DNA of 64,000 nucleotides from Cavenderia fasciculata (lineage: Eukaryota; Evosea; Eumycetozoa; Acytosteliales; Cavenderiaceae). Numbering within the stretch: the stretch's first letter is position 1; each line of letters opens with the position of its first letter. Position numbers and translations under genes: made by a program. Where the stretch lies: the NCBI RefSeq assembly GCF_000203815.1, contig NW_004457644.1, positions 620,001 to 684,000 of the forward strand. Reading direction: 5' to 3'. Positions 21,785 to 33,069 of the stretch are shown here, piece after piece. The notes below the pieces were generated by a model. It made no database searches. It was not told where the DNA came from and saw only the letters and a list, made by a program, of their open reading frames with translations.

Positions 21785-24700
21785 TTATTGTTGTTGAAGT
21801 GATTGTAATTTTGCATTAAAAGATTTTTTTTGAGCTTTTAATAGTCTTTGCTTTTTGATTAAAATGGTAGTTGCGATGGCAATAGAGATTGCTCCAAAAA
21901 CTCCAATCACCACTCCAACAATGATTTTCCAATTATTATTCTTTTCACATCCTTGATCGTTGCTCTTGTCGATGAGTAATGGTGTAAAGTCTGGATCAAG
22001 AGAACACAGTTGACATTGAGGCAAAGAAATGCCAATCAAAGCAACAGAGTCCATTTCTGAAATGGATAGAACCTCGGTTTTTGAATAGCTTGGCCGGCCA
22101 TTGGCAAGCACATAGTCTAAGAATCTACCATTAAATTGAACATTTTCTTTGACCACACGAAGGTATTCGAGTGTTGATGTCAACTCATCATATGATACTG
22201 GTTCAATTGGAATTTGTTGGCAGTCATATGAAATGGTTTGGTCGATTTGGATAATGGTTTTAAATACAACTCGAAGAGTAGCCAAGTTGGAAGAGAATTG
22301 CCAATTGTTAATATCCAAAGATAGTTTGATAGAGTTTGGGTTGATTAATAGTTGTTGTGGACCAAACTGGATGGTTCTTTGGTCTCGAGAGAAACTAATA
22401 ATGGCCGATATATTAGTGTCGGCCAACAGTACTGTATCATTTGGTATAACCAATTGATAGTTTGCAATGGTCAAACTATCATTACTAAAAACGTTTGAAA
22501 TCCAACTATCTGTAGGCAATTCTTTTAAAATCTGATCATCCATTCCCAATTCTTGAATTGATACAATTTCAAAATTAAAATCAACATTGTCAATTAAAAA
22601 TGATGCAATTGGTTTTGTTGAATTTATAACTGGTAATGTAGTATTTATATCTAAAAAAAAAAATTCAAAATTAATAAATAAATTATAATATAATAATAAT
22701 TTTACATACATTTAGTTTTACAATTATCATCTTGATTATATCCATCAAAACATATACATTGACCATTATTATTACAATTTCCATGACCAAAACATTCAAA
22801 TGTTAACTCTTGACATTGATCAAAAGGTGATGTAGGAGTTGAACTAGTTGTAGTAGTAGTAGTAGTAGGAGTTGAACTAGTAGTTGAACTAGTAGTTGTA
22901 GAAGGATTGCTTGGATTTTTAAAATTGATAAAGTTTAATTTATAAAATCCCAATGTTGTGGTTGAATTGAAAAAGAGTGTAATGTTTAATGAAGCCAAAC
23001 CAAATGCTGGAGATTCAACAAGCGTACAATTAATTAAACTTTGTGAAGCAAATTCAACAAGACAATTAATCTTATTGATAGATATAATGATCCCATCTTG
23101 ACCATTTAACCCATAATCTCCGTACAATGTTATATTTTTATATTTATTTTCATTATAATAAACTGAATAGGTTGTTGGATATGCTACAATAAAAAAAAAA
23201 TTGATAAACATTTAAATTATAAAAAATCATTATTATTATTTTTTCTTTTTTTACATACGAATAGAACAATTATTATAAAAACCAAGAGTATTACAAACAC
23301 ATAGACCAATATTGCTACATTGACCATTTCCATGACAACCTCTAGTGTCACTAGTACATTGATCTTTGAGTGAAAGAATTTCAAATGATTGGGTATTGTT
23401 GAAACCATCGACACTAACTGTAATGTCAATCATACCACTTGGTAAATCAGTTTGTAATGTACAAAATAAATTATTTCCGGTTGGTATTTGATCCAATTGA
23501 CATTGAATGGGTTGACCTTGGAGAGGATTTCTAAAGGTGACCAAAACGTTGGTCAAGCTACCAAAGTCTCCAGTTAATTTAAAGGAAGAGTTGTTGGTAA
23601 CGATAGTTGTATCATTTGTATGATCGTTGATTGCGTTGATTAGAGGGTATTGTTGGATAAAGGATGATTCAACCGTAACCGAGTTGTAAGTGTTGGAAAT
23701 GGTAAAATTGTATTTTTTACGAGCGTCCAACTTTTTGGAGTCTATTTTACACAATACATTGTATGGGTAGATTACTATTCTATCACATTGAATGTTATTG
23801 TCAATATTTACAGAGTATATCAAATCAATGTTGACAACTTTAAGTGTAAAATTGAATACTGCCAATCCACTTGACTCTTGTTGTATTGTAGTTTCTACAA
23901 ATTCAACACCAACCTCCGTAAGAGAAAATATAAATGCTTGACCACCACTTTTAAATGATATTGATACATTTTGTTTTGCTCCATTTATATATCCTGGGTA
24001 TGTTAAACTAAATTAAAATAAATTAAAATAAATTAATTAATATAAATAAATATTTAATATTTAAAACAAACCTTAGATTCTTGTTTGGAATGTTGTATTG
24101 TAATTCATAACTTGGAAGATTATAATATTTCCAACCTAATCCATTCCCAATTATATTTGTTACTCCATTAACTGTTATCAATTCTTGTGAATCCAATGTA
24201 ATATCTTTTTTAAAAAAAAAATTTTTAGTTTTAAGCTGCTTATTGTTTTTACAAGTACATACCACAATTAAGAACCGGTGGTTTTGTTAAACTAGATGAA
24301 AAAGAGGCACCTTGATATTCATAACACCAAAAACAATCAGGGATAGATGTGATTCCTGTATTATAGACATAAAGGGTGTCGGCAATGCACATACTGTCAG
24401 GTACATCTCCTGTCACTCCCATATTATTGGCCAATCCTACTTTCATTCCAGTCTTTTCAAATCTACTCCATGGAATGGTCCCAGTCAATAGATTATTTGT
24501 TAAATCAAATGACAAAAGGCTTGGTGGAAAGTCTGGTGTTACTGGAATGCTTTCGAAATTTGAAAACATAGCTGTACTATAAATAAATAAAAAATACACC
24601 TAATATTAGTCTTTATAAAAGAATATAATAAATTATTATTATTATTATTTAATCTTACAATTCAACTAGTTTTGGAGGAAACGATGAAAAAGGAAATTCT

Positions 24701-26036
24701 GTGAGACTTGCATAACGCATAGTTCTAAAATAATAATAATAAAAATAAATCAGTTTGGGTATAAAGTAAATATCATATATATATATATTTTTGTACTTAC
24801 AACTTCTCCAATGATAAGAATTCTTCGAGTGTAGGTGTAACAGAAGCTTTATATCCATCTAATTTTCTATATATATAAAGAGAAAAAAAAGGTTTTGTTA
24901 GTAATTAATTATTTTCAATTGTATAAGAAGCGCTTATTGAATGCAACTTACAAATCCTTCATTTGAGATACATTTGTAAAAGTGGTAGTGTAAGAAACAC
25001 TAAGATCGGTTGTAGTGGCAGCTAAAAGCTCTAAATTTGGAATATCAATGTTTAATGTATAATTTTTGTTGATTGAACTAAACTCTCTATAAATAAAGTT
25101 AGAAATCTGTTTCTGCTATCAATAACGTATATAATGAATTTACTTACATCTGAGTTAATTTGGGAAAAGAGGATTTGGAGATGGTTAATGGACCAGTTAT
25201 AGAGTCAACAACTAATTGTAGTCTGACCATTTGTGGAAGGTAAAGACTATTGTCTATAGTAAATTCTATGGGTGGTGTATTTTGAATGATACCTATTGTT
25301 AATAGATTGGTTCCATTAAAGAAATTTGGAATAGTCGATATAAAACAGTTCAACAATGAAAGTTCTTCAAGTGCTTGATTTGGGAATCCAGATGGAATTG
25401 TAGTTATACCAAGATCTTTTCCAAAACTAAAAAAGAATAAATAAATAAATAAATAAATATAAAATATTAATTTTTATACATACTAAATAGTTTTTAACTT
25501 TGGGGTATCTTTAAGTAGTCCAAGAATATTAATAGAGGTATCGGTAGTGTTGAAAATATTGACATATAACTGTGTCAGTTCTGGGAATGCCAGTGATGTC
25601 AAAGTTGTAGATGGTTGTCCAACAAATGCATATTCAGAAACAAGAATAATACTATAATTTAAATAATAATGTAAATACAATTTAGTATTCATTGAGTAGA
25701 GATCTGATGATGGCGAAAAAAAAAACATACATTGATGTAAAATGTAATACCGATCCATTATTAAATGGTTGACACTGGAATCTGGGATATGAACAAACTG
25801 ATTGATCTTGAGGTGCAGCTAAACCATACTGTTGGATAATAAAAATAATTGAATCAACTACATATACAGACAAGTAATTAGTATAACTACCCATTGGTTT
25901 TGGTTTCCAAACTTTGTCAAAAAAACTTACGTTCTTCTTGAGGTAGAAATGGTTGAGCCGAGACCTGATTGTTGGATGTGTCTGTTAAAAATAATATTGT
26001 ACTCAAACAAATAAAGAGATAGATATAATTTTTCAT
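21785..26036 (-). CDS. ComC-like LRR/EGF transmembrane surface protein
   Basis: Twelve exons (26036-25931, 25857-25731, 25651-25484, 25426-25148, 25086-24952, 24866-24801, 24724-24659, 24576-24263, 24204-24072, 24007-23259, 23183-22710, 22650-21785) give about 1160 residues with every phase consistent. Order: signal peptide (1-18), leucine-rich-repeat region (about 50-450, several exons matching single repeats), an E-set/IPT-like beta region (465-700), EGF-like module 1 (CHGNGQCSNIGLCVCN), a second beta region, a Thr/Ser linker, EGF-like module 2 (CFGHGNCNNNGQCICF), a membrane-proximal domain ending near DPDFTPLL, one transmembrane helix (about 1113-1137) and a basic 23-residue tail. This is the layout of the dictyostelid ComC family, linked by name to cell-cell communication. 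Ligand unknown. The acceptor of the ninth exon, after an A run, is the least typical site. Confidence 0.85.
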
Positions 26037-27033
26037 CTTGCTTTGTTGTTGAATATTATGTGTATGTATAGACTCTTGAAACAACGTTGTTGTTTCGTCA
26101 CTTCCTCTTTGTCTTGGTTGATCGATAATAAACCAAACCCAATAAATTCGTAAAAACCCTTTGCAAACAAGAGTAGGGCCAGGTCATTAGACCATGTGTG
26201 GTGTAGTTCACTGGTACAAAGTCATTTGTCGTCGATGTACATCAAACCGACGTTCGATTCACACTTCGTCGTCGTTTCATTTCAGATAATATCTTGGTTA
26301 TCCTATTCACATGATAAATATCTGGTGTCAAAATATCGGTTTGCAAGATATTATGTCCTCGAGTTCGACGTCAAACCCTTGTTTGGTTTGGAAACTAAAC
26401 GGACCGTGGCCCATGCGTTGCATTATAAGAGACAATGATGTTGACGATTGTGTCGGTATTATCGTTGGTTCTTTTCAAACACTAAGAATTCTTAAGAAGA
26501 GCATGCTTTTGATAGTAAGATAGTATCGGCAAAGGTGTTTGATAAAGTTGATTTGACCTTGAATGAATGGTTTGGTTTGATTAATGCCCTCATTATCTGA
26601 TACCTGTTTGTTGATTGGGTGTTGGACGTATCAAATTTACACTTCACATTCTTATTCTTGAATGTGAACATAATATTATCTTCTTTTGACCTATACTTTC
26701 TCTACCTTTACTACTCTTGAATCGACTTGTGCTATTCTCCTTAATACAACTAGTACTATGGTAAGTACTATTAACAATATTACAAAAGGATAATTATTAT
26801 TATTATTATCTTTGTTAAAAAAATTTTTAGTTTGAAAGTTCAGTGTTTTAGTCGTTTCTCAAAAGACATCATCATTACTCTCAGATGATTGAGTGATAGA
26901 TATTAATTATATATTAAAGTAGTAGTAACAACAAATCAATCAACCAACCAACTCTTACTCCTATATATATTATATATATATATTTATTTATTAAAGTTTT
27001 CTCTACTGTTGAATTACAGATAGACAATAGATA
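26037..27033. promoter_or_regulatory. Divergent intergenic region with tRNA-like A and B boxes
   Basis: A 1-kb region between the ComC-like gene (-) and the PD-(D/E)XK gene (+), richer in GC than usual between 26090 and 26660. It contains TAGTTCACTGG at 26204-26214 and GTTCGATTC at 26252-26260, matching pol III A- and B-box consensus, but no cloverleaf folds. A short plus-strand ORF at 26196-26438 is not convincing. (AT)n tracts precede the downstream gene. Confidence 0.45.
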
Positions 27034-27543
27034 ATGGTTGCATTTAAAAATGTAGAAAAGATATTTAGATTGATTAGAGGAACAACAAGAGGAATGGATG
27101 AACATATGATGGGAAACAAAATGAAGGAAAAGGGAATGAGGTTTGAAGAGCGTGTGGCCACGATGCTCAGTAATCGATTGGAAGCAAATATCAAAAGAAA
27201 CGTTACACTCATCGATAAACGAGGCAATCGGTCAGAGATTGACATTGTATATGGTATCTTTTTCAAGACCTATGTCGAATGCAAAGACTATAGTGTACCG
27301 GTACCCCTAAAAGATGTGGCAAAGTTTAAAGAAGTACTTCGACTCAATAACATTGGTATAGGCCGTGGACTCTTTATAGCGTCTGGTGACTATGTACCTC
27401 GCGCAAAATTTGTAGATATCAAACTATTGGATGGTGATCAACTTCGTCGACAAGAAATATTGGCTCCTTTTATTGGTATCATCAAATTTGCTTCTTATCT
27501 TTCTCTTACTCTATCTGGTTATTTATTTATGATTTTTGGTTAA
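27034..27543 (+). CDS. Small PD-(D/E)XK nuclease-like protein (Mrr/Rrg7-like)
   Basis: Single-exon 169-residue protein with the core of the restriction-endonuclease fold: a first helix with FEERVATML (Glu), SEIDIVYG (Asp of the PD motif), then YVECKDYS (the E-x-K motif) and VAKFKEVL, followed by the strand GIGRGLFIASGDY. This order is that of Mrr-like and DUF2034/Rrg7-type proteins; yeast Rrg7 is needed for respiratory growth. All three acidic/Lys positions are kept, so nuclease activity is possible. The C-terminus is hydrophobic and could be a membrane anchor (IIKFASYLSLTLSGYLFMIF). The basic N-terminus would suit mitochondrial import, and the next gene looks mitochondrial too. The fold assignment is by motif reading alone. 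Confidence 0.75.
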   Translation: MVAFKNVEKIFRLIRGTTRGMDEHMMGNKMKEKGMRFEERVATMLSNRLEANIKRNVTLIDKRGNRSEIDIVYGIFFKTYVECKDYSVPVPLKDVAKFKEVLRLNNIGIGRGLFIASGDYVPRAKFVDIKLLDGDQLRRQEILAPFIGIIKFASYLSLTLSGYLFMIFG

Positions 27544-27853
27544 AATCTTAATACAAAATAATCAAATAATAATAATAATAATAATATTGTAAATAATAAT
27601 AATAATAATAATAATAATACTCAATCAAGTTGATTAATCTTCATGAATAAAACGTAGCGCTACCATTTTCCATCCCTCCTACATCATTGTTCAAGACAAA
27701 TATGAAAGACAACAATCAAGAATAGAATATATTAATATTAATACATGTAGTTGGAAAAAAAAAGAAATAATCATTTTTCAATATTGTGAGACGACAATTT
27801 AAAAAGACGAGTCATTTGCATCTTATCTTTGTGTATATATTAAAAGAAAGAAG
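27544..27853. other. Intergenic with AAT microsatellites
   Basis: A 310-bp spacer with two (AAT)n tracts at about 27563-27620, presumably the 3' UTR of the nuclease-like gene and the promoter of the next gene. Nothing else seen. Confidence 0.45.
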
Positions 27854-29525
27854 ATGTTAAAAAGAATAATAATAAATACATCTAATAAACAACATATATC
27901 ATCATGTCTATTAACATCACAAAAGACATCGATATTAGTTCAACAAAGATATCACTTTAATGGCAAATCGGCGAAATGGTCGGGTTCAGACCCAGACACT
28001 GCAAGATCAGTCATCAATAACTTTGTAAAGAATAAACAAGTTATAGATCAATCATCACAAACAAATAATGATAGCAAGACAAAAGGACAAAGGAAAAGAG
28101 GTGGAGGAGGAGGAGAAGTAAAAAAGGTTGCAGTAGGAGACAACATTCAGAATCAAGTGATGAAACAAAAGCAATTGGATCGATTACAAAAGAAAGCAAT
28201 GACAAACTCATCAAAGACACAACAATACGCTAGCATAGATCAAACAAACACTACAAACTATGATGCAGATCTACTCTATCCAACTACTGGTACAGATAAT
28301 TTACTCTTACATCATCTTTTGAAAAGAAAGAATAGTGACTACAAATCAGATTTTGATCAAGAAGAAGAAGAAGTAGGAAAACAAGACGACTATGACAAAG
28401 AAGACAACAAACATACATTCAATCAATCAGATACTATGATTTCAAAAGAATTGGTACAACTATTAAAAACAAAGGGATTGTCAATTGAACCGAAAGAGAT
28501 TACTCCATCTTTGATTTCAAGTTTAACTATCCATCCTCAAACTTCTGATGCTCAATTTAACAAATTTACTTATTTGGGTAAATATCAAAGGATTACAAAC
28601 AAGATTACAGTCAATGACTAGTAGTAGAGCTGGTTATTAACCATATCTCTCTTTCTCTTTATTTAGGAAATGTTATATATAATTTAATAATTAAAGAATT
28701 TAAAGGAAAAACAAAAGAAAAGGATTTTCAAGAATATAGATCCTATGTCAATGGAAGATATTATCTTAGAACAAAATGTCAAGAGATGGGATTGGACAGA
28801 TTGATTAGAGTTTATCAAAATGATTGGACTGAACCAATACAACCATACGTCGATCGATACTATACATCCAAAGGATTGATTCAATTCATTGGTGCACTAT
28901 TTATGGAAAAGGGGTTCCTTTTCACCAGACAATTCATTCTAGACAATATCTTGAATCAATCAATTGAAAAAGTATTGATTGATAATCCAGAATCTTCCCT
29001 ATTTAAAAAATTCTCTAGTTTTAAATTACAACCTCCACGTTTTGAGTAGGTCAAACTTCATCAATAATAATTATTTATCAAGAATCCAACAAATTAATTA
29101 ATATCAATATCTTTTATTTTAAAATTTAGATTTGAATCAATTAATATGAAATATTTCCCATTATATAAAGTTAAATTATATTCTGGTTCAGATGTACTTG
29201 TTTATTCTTATGGTGAAAGTGAAAGTGAAGCATTTAATAGTGTAAGTATTAGTATATAAAAAAAAAAAAGATAATGATTTAAATAATAATAATAATAATA
29301 ATAATAATTTTCTATTTGTATATTTTTTTTCTTTTTTAGACTGTTGAATTATTTAATGAAAAATGTGATTCATTGTCATCTGCATTACAGATTGTGGCAT
29401 TAGCACCAATGACAGATGAAAGATCTATGCGTACTGAACAATATCAAGTTGATATTGAAGCTTTAAGAAAAAACACTAGACCATTCAAAGATAATGATAA
29501 TCGTCAACTACATGAACGAAAATAA
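27854..29525 (+). CDS. Mitochondrial RNase III-like/dsRBD protein resembling mL44
   Basis: Exons 27854-28577, 28667-29045, 29130-29241 and 29340-29525 give 466 residues. The basic, Ser-rich N-terminus (MLKRIIINTSNKQHISS) looks like a mitochondrial import signal and is followed by a low-complexity stretch. From about 200 an RNase III-like helical domain appears: the signature region reads FTYLGNVIYNLII where active enzymes have an E-x-LGDAVL-type motif, so catalytic acidic residues seem absent. FIGALFMEKGF then matches the second conserved helix. A dsRBD-like segment follows (YKVKLYSGSDVLVYSYGESESEAFN). Loss of catalytic residues with this order is typical of the mitochondrial ribosomal protein mL44, which is my preferred reading; another mitochondrial RNase III-like protein is possible. 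Confidence 0.78.
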
Positions 29526-29943
29526 ATAAAATAAAATAAAATAAAAGAAATAATATCTTTCTTTTCATTGACCCCGGCATCGAACGAAACGAAATCTCGA
29601 GACAGATATTTAAGTTTTTGAAAACTATAAAGCCTTAGCCCCAGGGAAACCAGACGATGCATTTCATTTTCATAGCACCCCCTCAAAGACGGAATGCGCA
29701 AAAGAGAAATTAAAAATTATTTTTTTATAATTTTTGTTGTGTGTCTCCGTTCCCAGCTGTTGGGATCAATCAATCGGACACACTCCATTCAACCCCCCAA
29801 TGTGAAATTTACTTTTTGTTGTGTTGTTCATCCCTCATTATTTATTATTTTCATTCAAATAGATAGATATACATCATCACCATCAAAATCAAATCTAATT
29901 GCTTAGAGTAGAGATTTTAAAGTGTATAATATTTATATATCAA
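29526..29943. promoter_or_regulatory. Upstream region of the beta-hexosaminidase gene
   Basis: A 418-bp spacer. The part from about 29568 to 29800 is clearly richer in GC than other intergenic DNA here and has several C runs (GACCCC, AGCCCCAGG, CACCCCCTC) and a TCCCA-GCTGT-TGGGA inverted repeat near 29752-29766. The C runs might be regulatory; this is untested. Confidence 0.4.
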
Positions 29944-31659
29944 ATGAAATCAATTACTTTGTTTTTATTTGCATTGATTGCAATTATTGCAATTGTTAAT
30001 GGACAGTCACCAAACATTGTACCATTACCACAATCATTAAATTATGGCTCGACTAGTGTGTCGGTCAACCCAGCAGCCTTTAAGATTGCCACCACTTCAT
30101 CGTCGACCTTGTTGGGCGTGGCCATCAAGAGATACCAAGGCCTCTTTTTCTTGTTTGACGGAGCCGTCCAAACAGCCCCAGCCCTCACCCTCAACGTGCA
30201 AGTCGCCAGCGACAACGAAGACCTCTACCTCGGAGTCGACGAGTCCTACACGATCGTTGCCAACACGGGTTCGTTGACTTTGAGCGCCAACACTGTGTTT
30301 GGAGCCATGCGTGGTCTCGAGACCTTTGCCCAACTCATCTCATACGATCCAATCGGCAACGCCTACTCGATCCCATACACCCCCATCAAGATTGTCGACA
30401 GTCCCCGTTTCCCATGGCGTGGGTTCATGGTCGACTCGGCCCGTCACTTTTTGCCCAAAAACTTTATCCTCCATATCATCGATGCACTCGGTTTCAACAA
30501 GTTTAACGTACTCCACTGGCATTTGGTCGATGCTGTATCGTTCTCGGTTCAGTCTACCACTTACCCCAACTTGACCAAGGCTGCCTACTTCCCAACCGCC
30601 ATCTACACGCACGACGATATCGAAGAGGTCGTTGCCTATGCCAAGACCTACGGTATCCGTGTGATTCCCGAGTTTGACATTCCAGGCCACACTGGATCAT
30701 GGGGTGTTGGTTATCCCGAGCTCCTCGCTTCCTGTCCCAACTATGCTGCCAACGTCAACAACCTCGCACTCAACCCATCGCTCCCATACACCTACAACTT
30801 CCTCCAAAACTTGTTTGCCGAGATGACCACTGTCTTCCCAGACGAGTACTTCCACGTAGGTGGTGATGAAGTCGTCTTTGGATGCTGGCAGGAGGATCCA
30901 TCCATTGTCCAATGGATGAACAACAACAACTTTAACCTCGTCGACGTCGAACAATACTTTGAAGACCAACTTGACACCATCCTCGGTACTCTCAACCGTA
31001 CTAAATTAATGTGGAATGATCCATTCCAAAATGGTGTAAACATTAAACCTGGTACTCTTATTCAAATTTGGGATAGTTGTAAGTTAGGAGAAAAAAAAAC
31101 AAAAACAAAAAGTTAAAAAATAATATTTATATTAATATTAATATTTCTATTTTCTATTTTCTATTTCTATTTTCTATTTGTTTAAGATTCAATTGTACAA
31201 CAAATTGTTGATGCAGGATTTAAGGCATTAGTTTCAACTACATGGTATTTGGACAAGCAAGATCCAGCCAACAACATTCACTATGAATGGCAAGATACTT
31301 GGAGAGACTTTTATGCTGCCGACCCATACAACAACATCACTACCAACCAAGACAATATCATTGGTGGTGAAGCTTGTATGTGGGCTGAACAAGTCCATCA
31401 ATTAAATTGGGACGTTAGAGTATGGCCACGTAGCATTGCCATTGCCGAAAGATTGTGGTCTGACCAATCTGTCAACAACCCAGTCACTGCCCTTCCACGT
31501 ATCGAACAATACACCTGTTTGCTTGGCAATAGAGGTGTTGCTAGTGGTCCATTAATGCCAGACTTTTGTTACATGTCAAATGATTTCTCTGGTCCTTTGG
31601 TTAAAGCTATCGATCCACTTCCAAAGCATTTAATCAAAAAAATCCTTGGAAAGAATTAA
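29944..31659 (+). CDS. Secreted or lysosomal beta-N-acetylhexosaminidase (GH20)
   Basis: Exons 29944-31078 and 31187-31659 give 535 residues. The enzyme removes terminal beta-linked GlcNAc/GalNAc from glycoconjugates in the lysosome or outside the cell. The first 20 residues form a signal peptide ending near VNGQS; I chose the ATG at 29944 over an in-frame frame extension from 29899 because it directly begins the hydrophobic signal. The GH20b N-terminal domain (about 22-155) precedes the barrel with RGFMVDSARHF, NVLHWHLVDA, PEFDIPGHTG, the catalytic Asp-Glu in FHVGGDEV (about 306), WNDPF and GGEACMWAEQV. N-glycosylation sequons are present. Dictyostelids have a small family (NagA-E); the exact orthologue is not assigned. 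Codon use in exon 1 is notably GC-rich, as in highly expressed genes here. Confidence 0.97.
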
Positions 31660-31740
31660 ACCAAATCAAATCAAAATTATTTTAAACCATCCATCTTTTT
31701 TTTTTTAAAAATAAATAAATAAATAATTTATTTTTCTCTC

Positions 31741-33069
31741 TTAACTATCTGTTGTTGTTGTTGTATTATTAGTTGTTGTTGTAGTTGTAGTTGTAGTTGA
31801 AGTTGAAGTAGTACAATTATTGATATTTTGATTTTGATTTTGTCCATTTAAATAACCAATACCATCACAAATAATGATATTAACATCTTTTTTACCGTCG
31901 GGATCTGGGATGACTTGGAATTTAGCACCAGTCATGAGTGAAGTGAAATGAATACTAGTTTCAGTGTGTAGAGAGATGAGACCTGTTTTAATTTTACTTG
32001 TTCCTTTGGCGAGGGCCATAAAGATGATTAATTGGTCTTGAAGGAATTCATCTACACATCCTCCACCATTTAGATCATTGATTAATTGGATGGTGGCATC
32101 TTCTGCAACCTTTTCAGCCGGTACTTTGATTTCACCGATTGCCGATGCACCAAATCTACATCCCGTAGAAGTCTCTGCCATGATAAATATATAGGCACAA
32201 TCTCCATAACTCTCCTTGGCAACATCTACACTACGTTCTTCAATCTCTACCTTGAACTCTTTTTTCAACAACTTTCTAGCATGTTGACACATTCGGTCTG
32301 CCACCGATGGATTGATTCTAGTCGATGTAAAGTAGGATGTGATGATGATCTTGGTGACTTGACCACGATCCAATATCTCGATTGGTTTGAGTGGTTCGGT
32401 TGTGAGGGGTCTGGTGATGACGGTAGTCTGACCACATCCACGTGGATAGTAGCCACGCTTGTCAATGGTGATGTCCATGTCTACACCCATCAACTTGGCA
32501 GCCGGTGCAAAAACCTGTGCAATGTAATCAATCATCGGAGAAAAGGCCACATTGGTGCCACCACCCAACACCAACTTGGTGGAACTACCAAAAAACACAA
32601 GACACGGTAACGATATTTGAAGTAAAAGCGTGATGCTGCCAGCAGTACCAGTGTCAGCTTCGATACTAGTGTCTTTGATTTCGTGTGCTAGTCGACGTGG
32701 ATGATAGTATAGATCGGTCGAGCCAACCTTGCAACCACTGGCATGTGCTCTAAACAAACGTACCAATAGATCGACACCCGATCGATGTTGTGCCTTTAAC
32801 CCAGGTTGATCTCTACCGTTTCGTATCTTGTTGATTCGAATCGGTTTATTAAACAACGATGCCAATGCAAGACAGTTTCTAATGATCTGTCCTCCACCCT
32901 CCAATATTGAACCATCTATTGTATACTCTGGTGTCTCTTCTCTAATTGTATCATCTGACACCACTTCACTTGTTCCACTGCCGTTGCTCTCATCGTCCTT
33001 ATTTTCTGGTGTTGGTTTAATCTTTGATGTTTGTAAATGAGGTTTATAGTTTCTCTTTGTTTTTGCCAT
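31741..33069 (-). CDS. rtca: RNA 3'-terminal phosphate cyclase (RtcA/RTCA)
   Basis: ATP-dependent conversion of RNA 3'-phosphate to 2',3'-cyclic phosphate. Single exon, 442 residues from the Met at 33069; the frame extends to 33132, but that extra 21-residue leader lies in what looks like the 5' UTR. Visible family motifs are ILEGGGQIIRN near the start of the fold, HRSGVDLLVRLF, EADTGTAGSITLLLQ, LGGGTNVAFSPM and the class signature RGYYPRGCG. A Lys/Glu-rich leader of about 50 residues and a Thr/Asn-rich tail of about 40 flank the conserved core and are typical low-complexity additions. The gene converges on the hexosaminidase gene with only about 80 bp between the stops. Confidence 0.95.
   Translation of the reverse strand: MAKTKRNYKPHLQTSKIKPTPENKDDESNGSGTSEVVSDDTIREETPEYTIDGSILEGGGQIIRNCLALASLFNKPIRINKIRNGRDQPGLKAQHRSGVDLLVRLFRAHASGCKVGSTDLYYHPRRLAHEIKDTSIEADTGTAGSITLLLQISLPCLVFFGSSTKLVLGGGTNVAFSPMIDYIAQVFAPAAKLMGVDMDITIDKRGYYPRGCGQTTVITRPLTTEPLKPIEILDRGQVTKIIITSYFTSTRINPSVADRMCQHARKLLKKEFKVEIEERSVDVAKESYGDCAYIFIMAETSTGCRFGASAIGEIKVPAEKVAEDATIQLINDLNGGGCVDEFLQDQLIIFMALAKGTSKIKTGLISLHTETSIHFTSLMTGAKFQVIPDPDGKKDVNIIICDGIGYLNGQNQNQNINNCTTSTSTTTTTTTTTNNTTTTTDS

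Noticed and set aside
26190-26275. tRNA gene
   Set aside because: A- and B-box strings are present, but T stem, D stem and anticodon arm do not pair, so no tRNA is annotated.
26196-26438. 80-codon plus-strand frame in the ComC upstream region
   Set aside because: No recognisable protein features; lies in a promoter-like interval.
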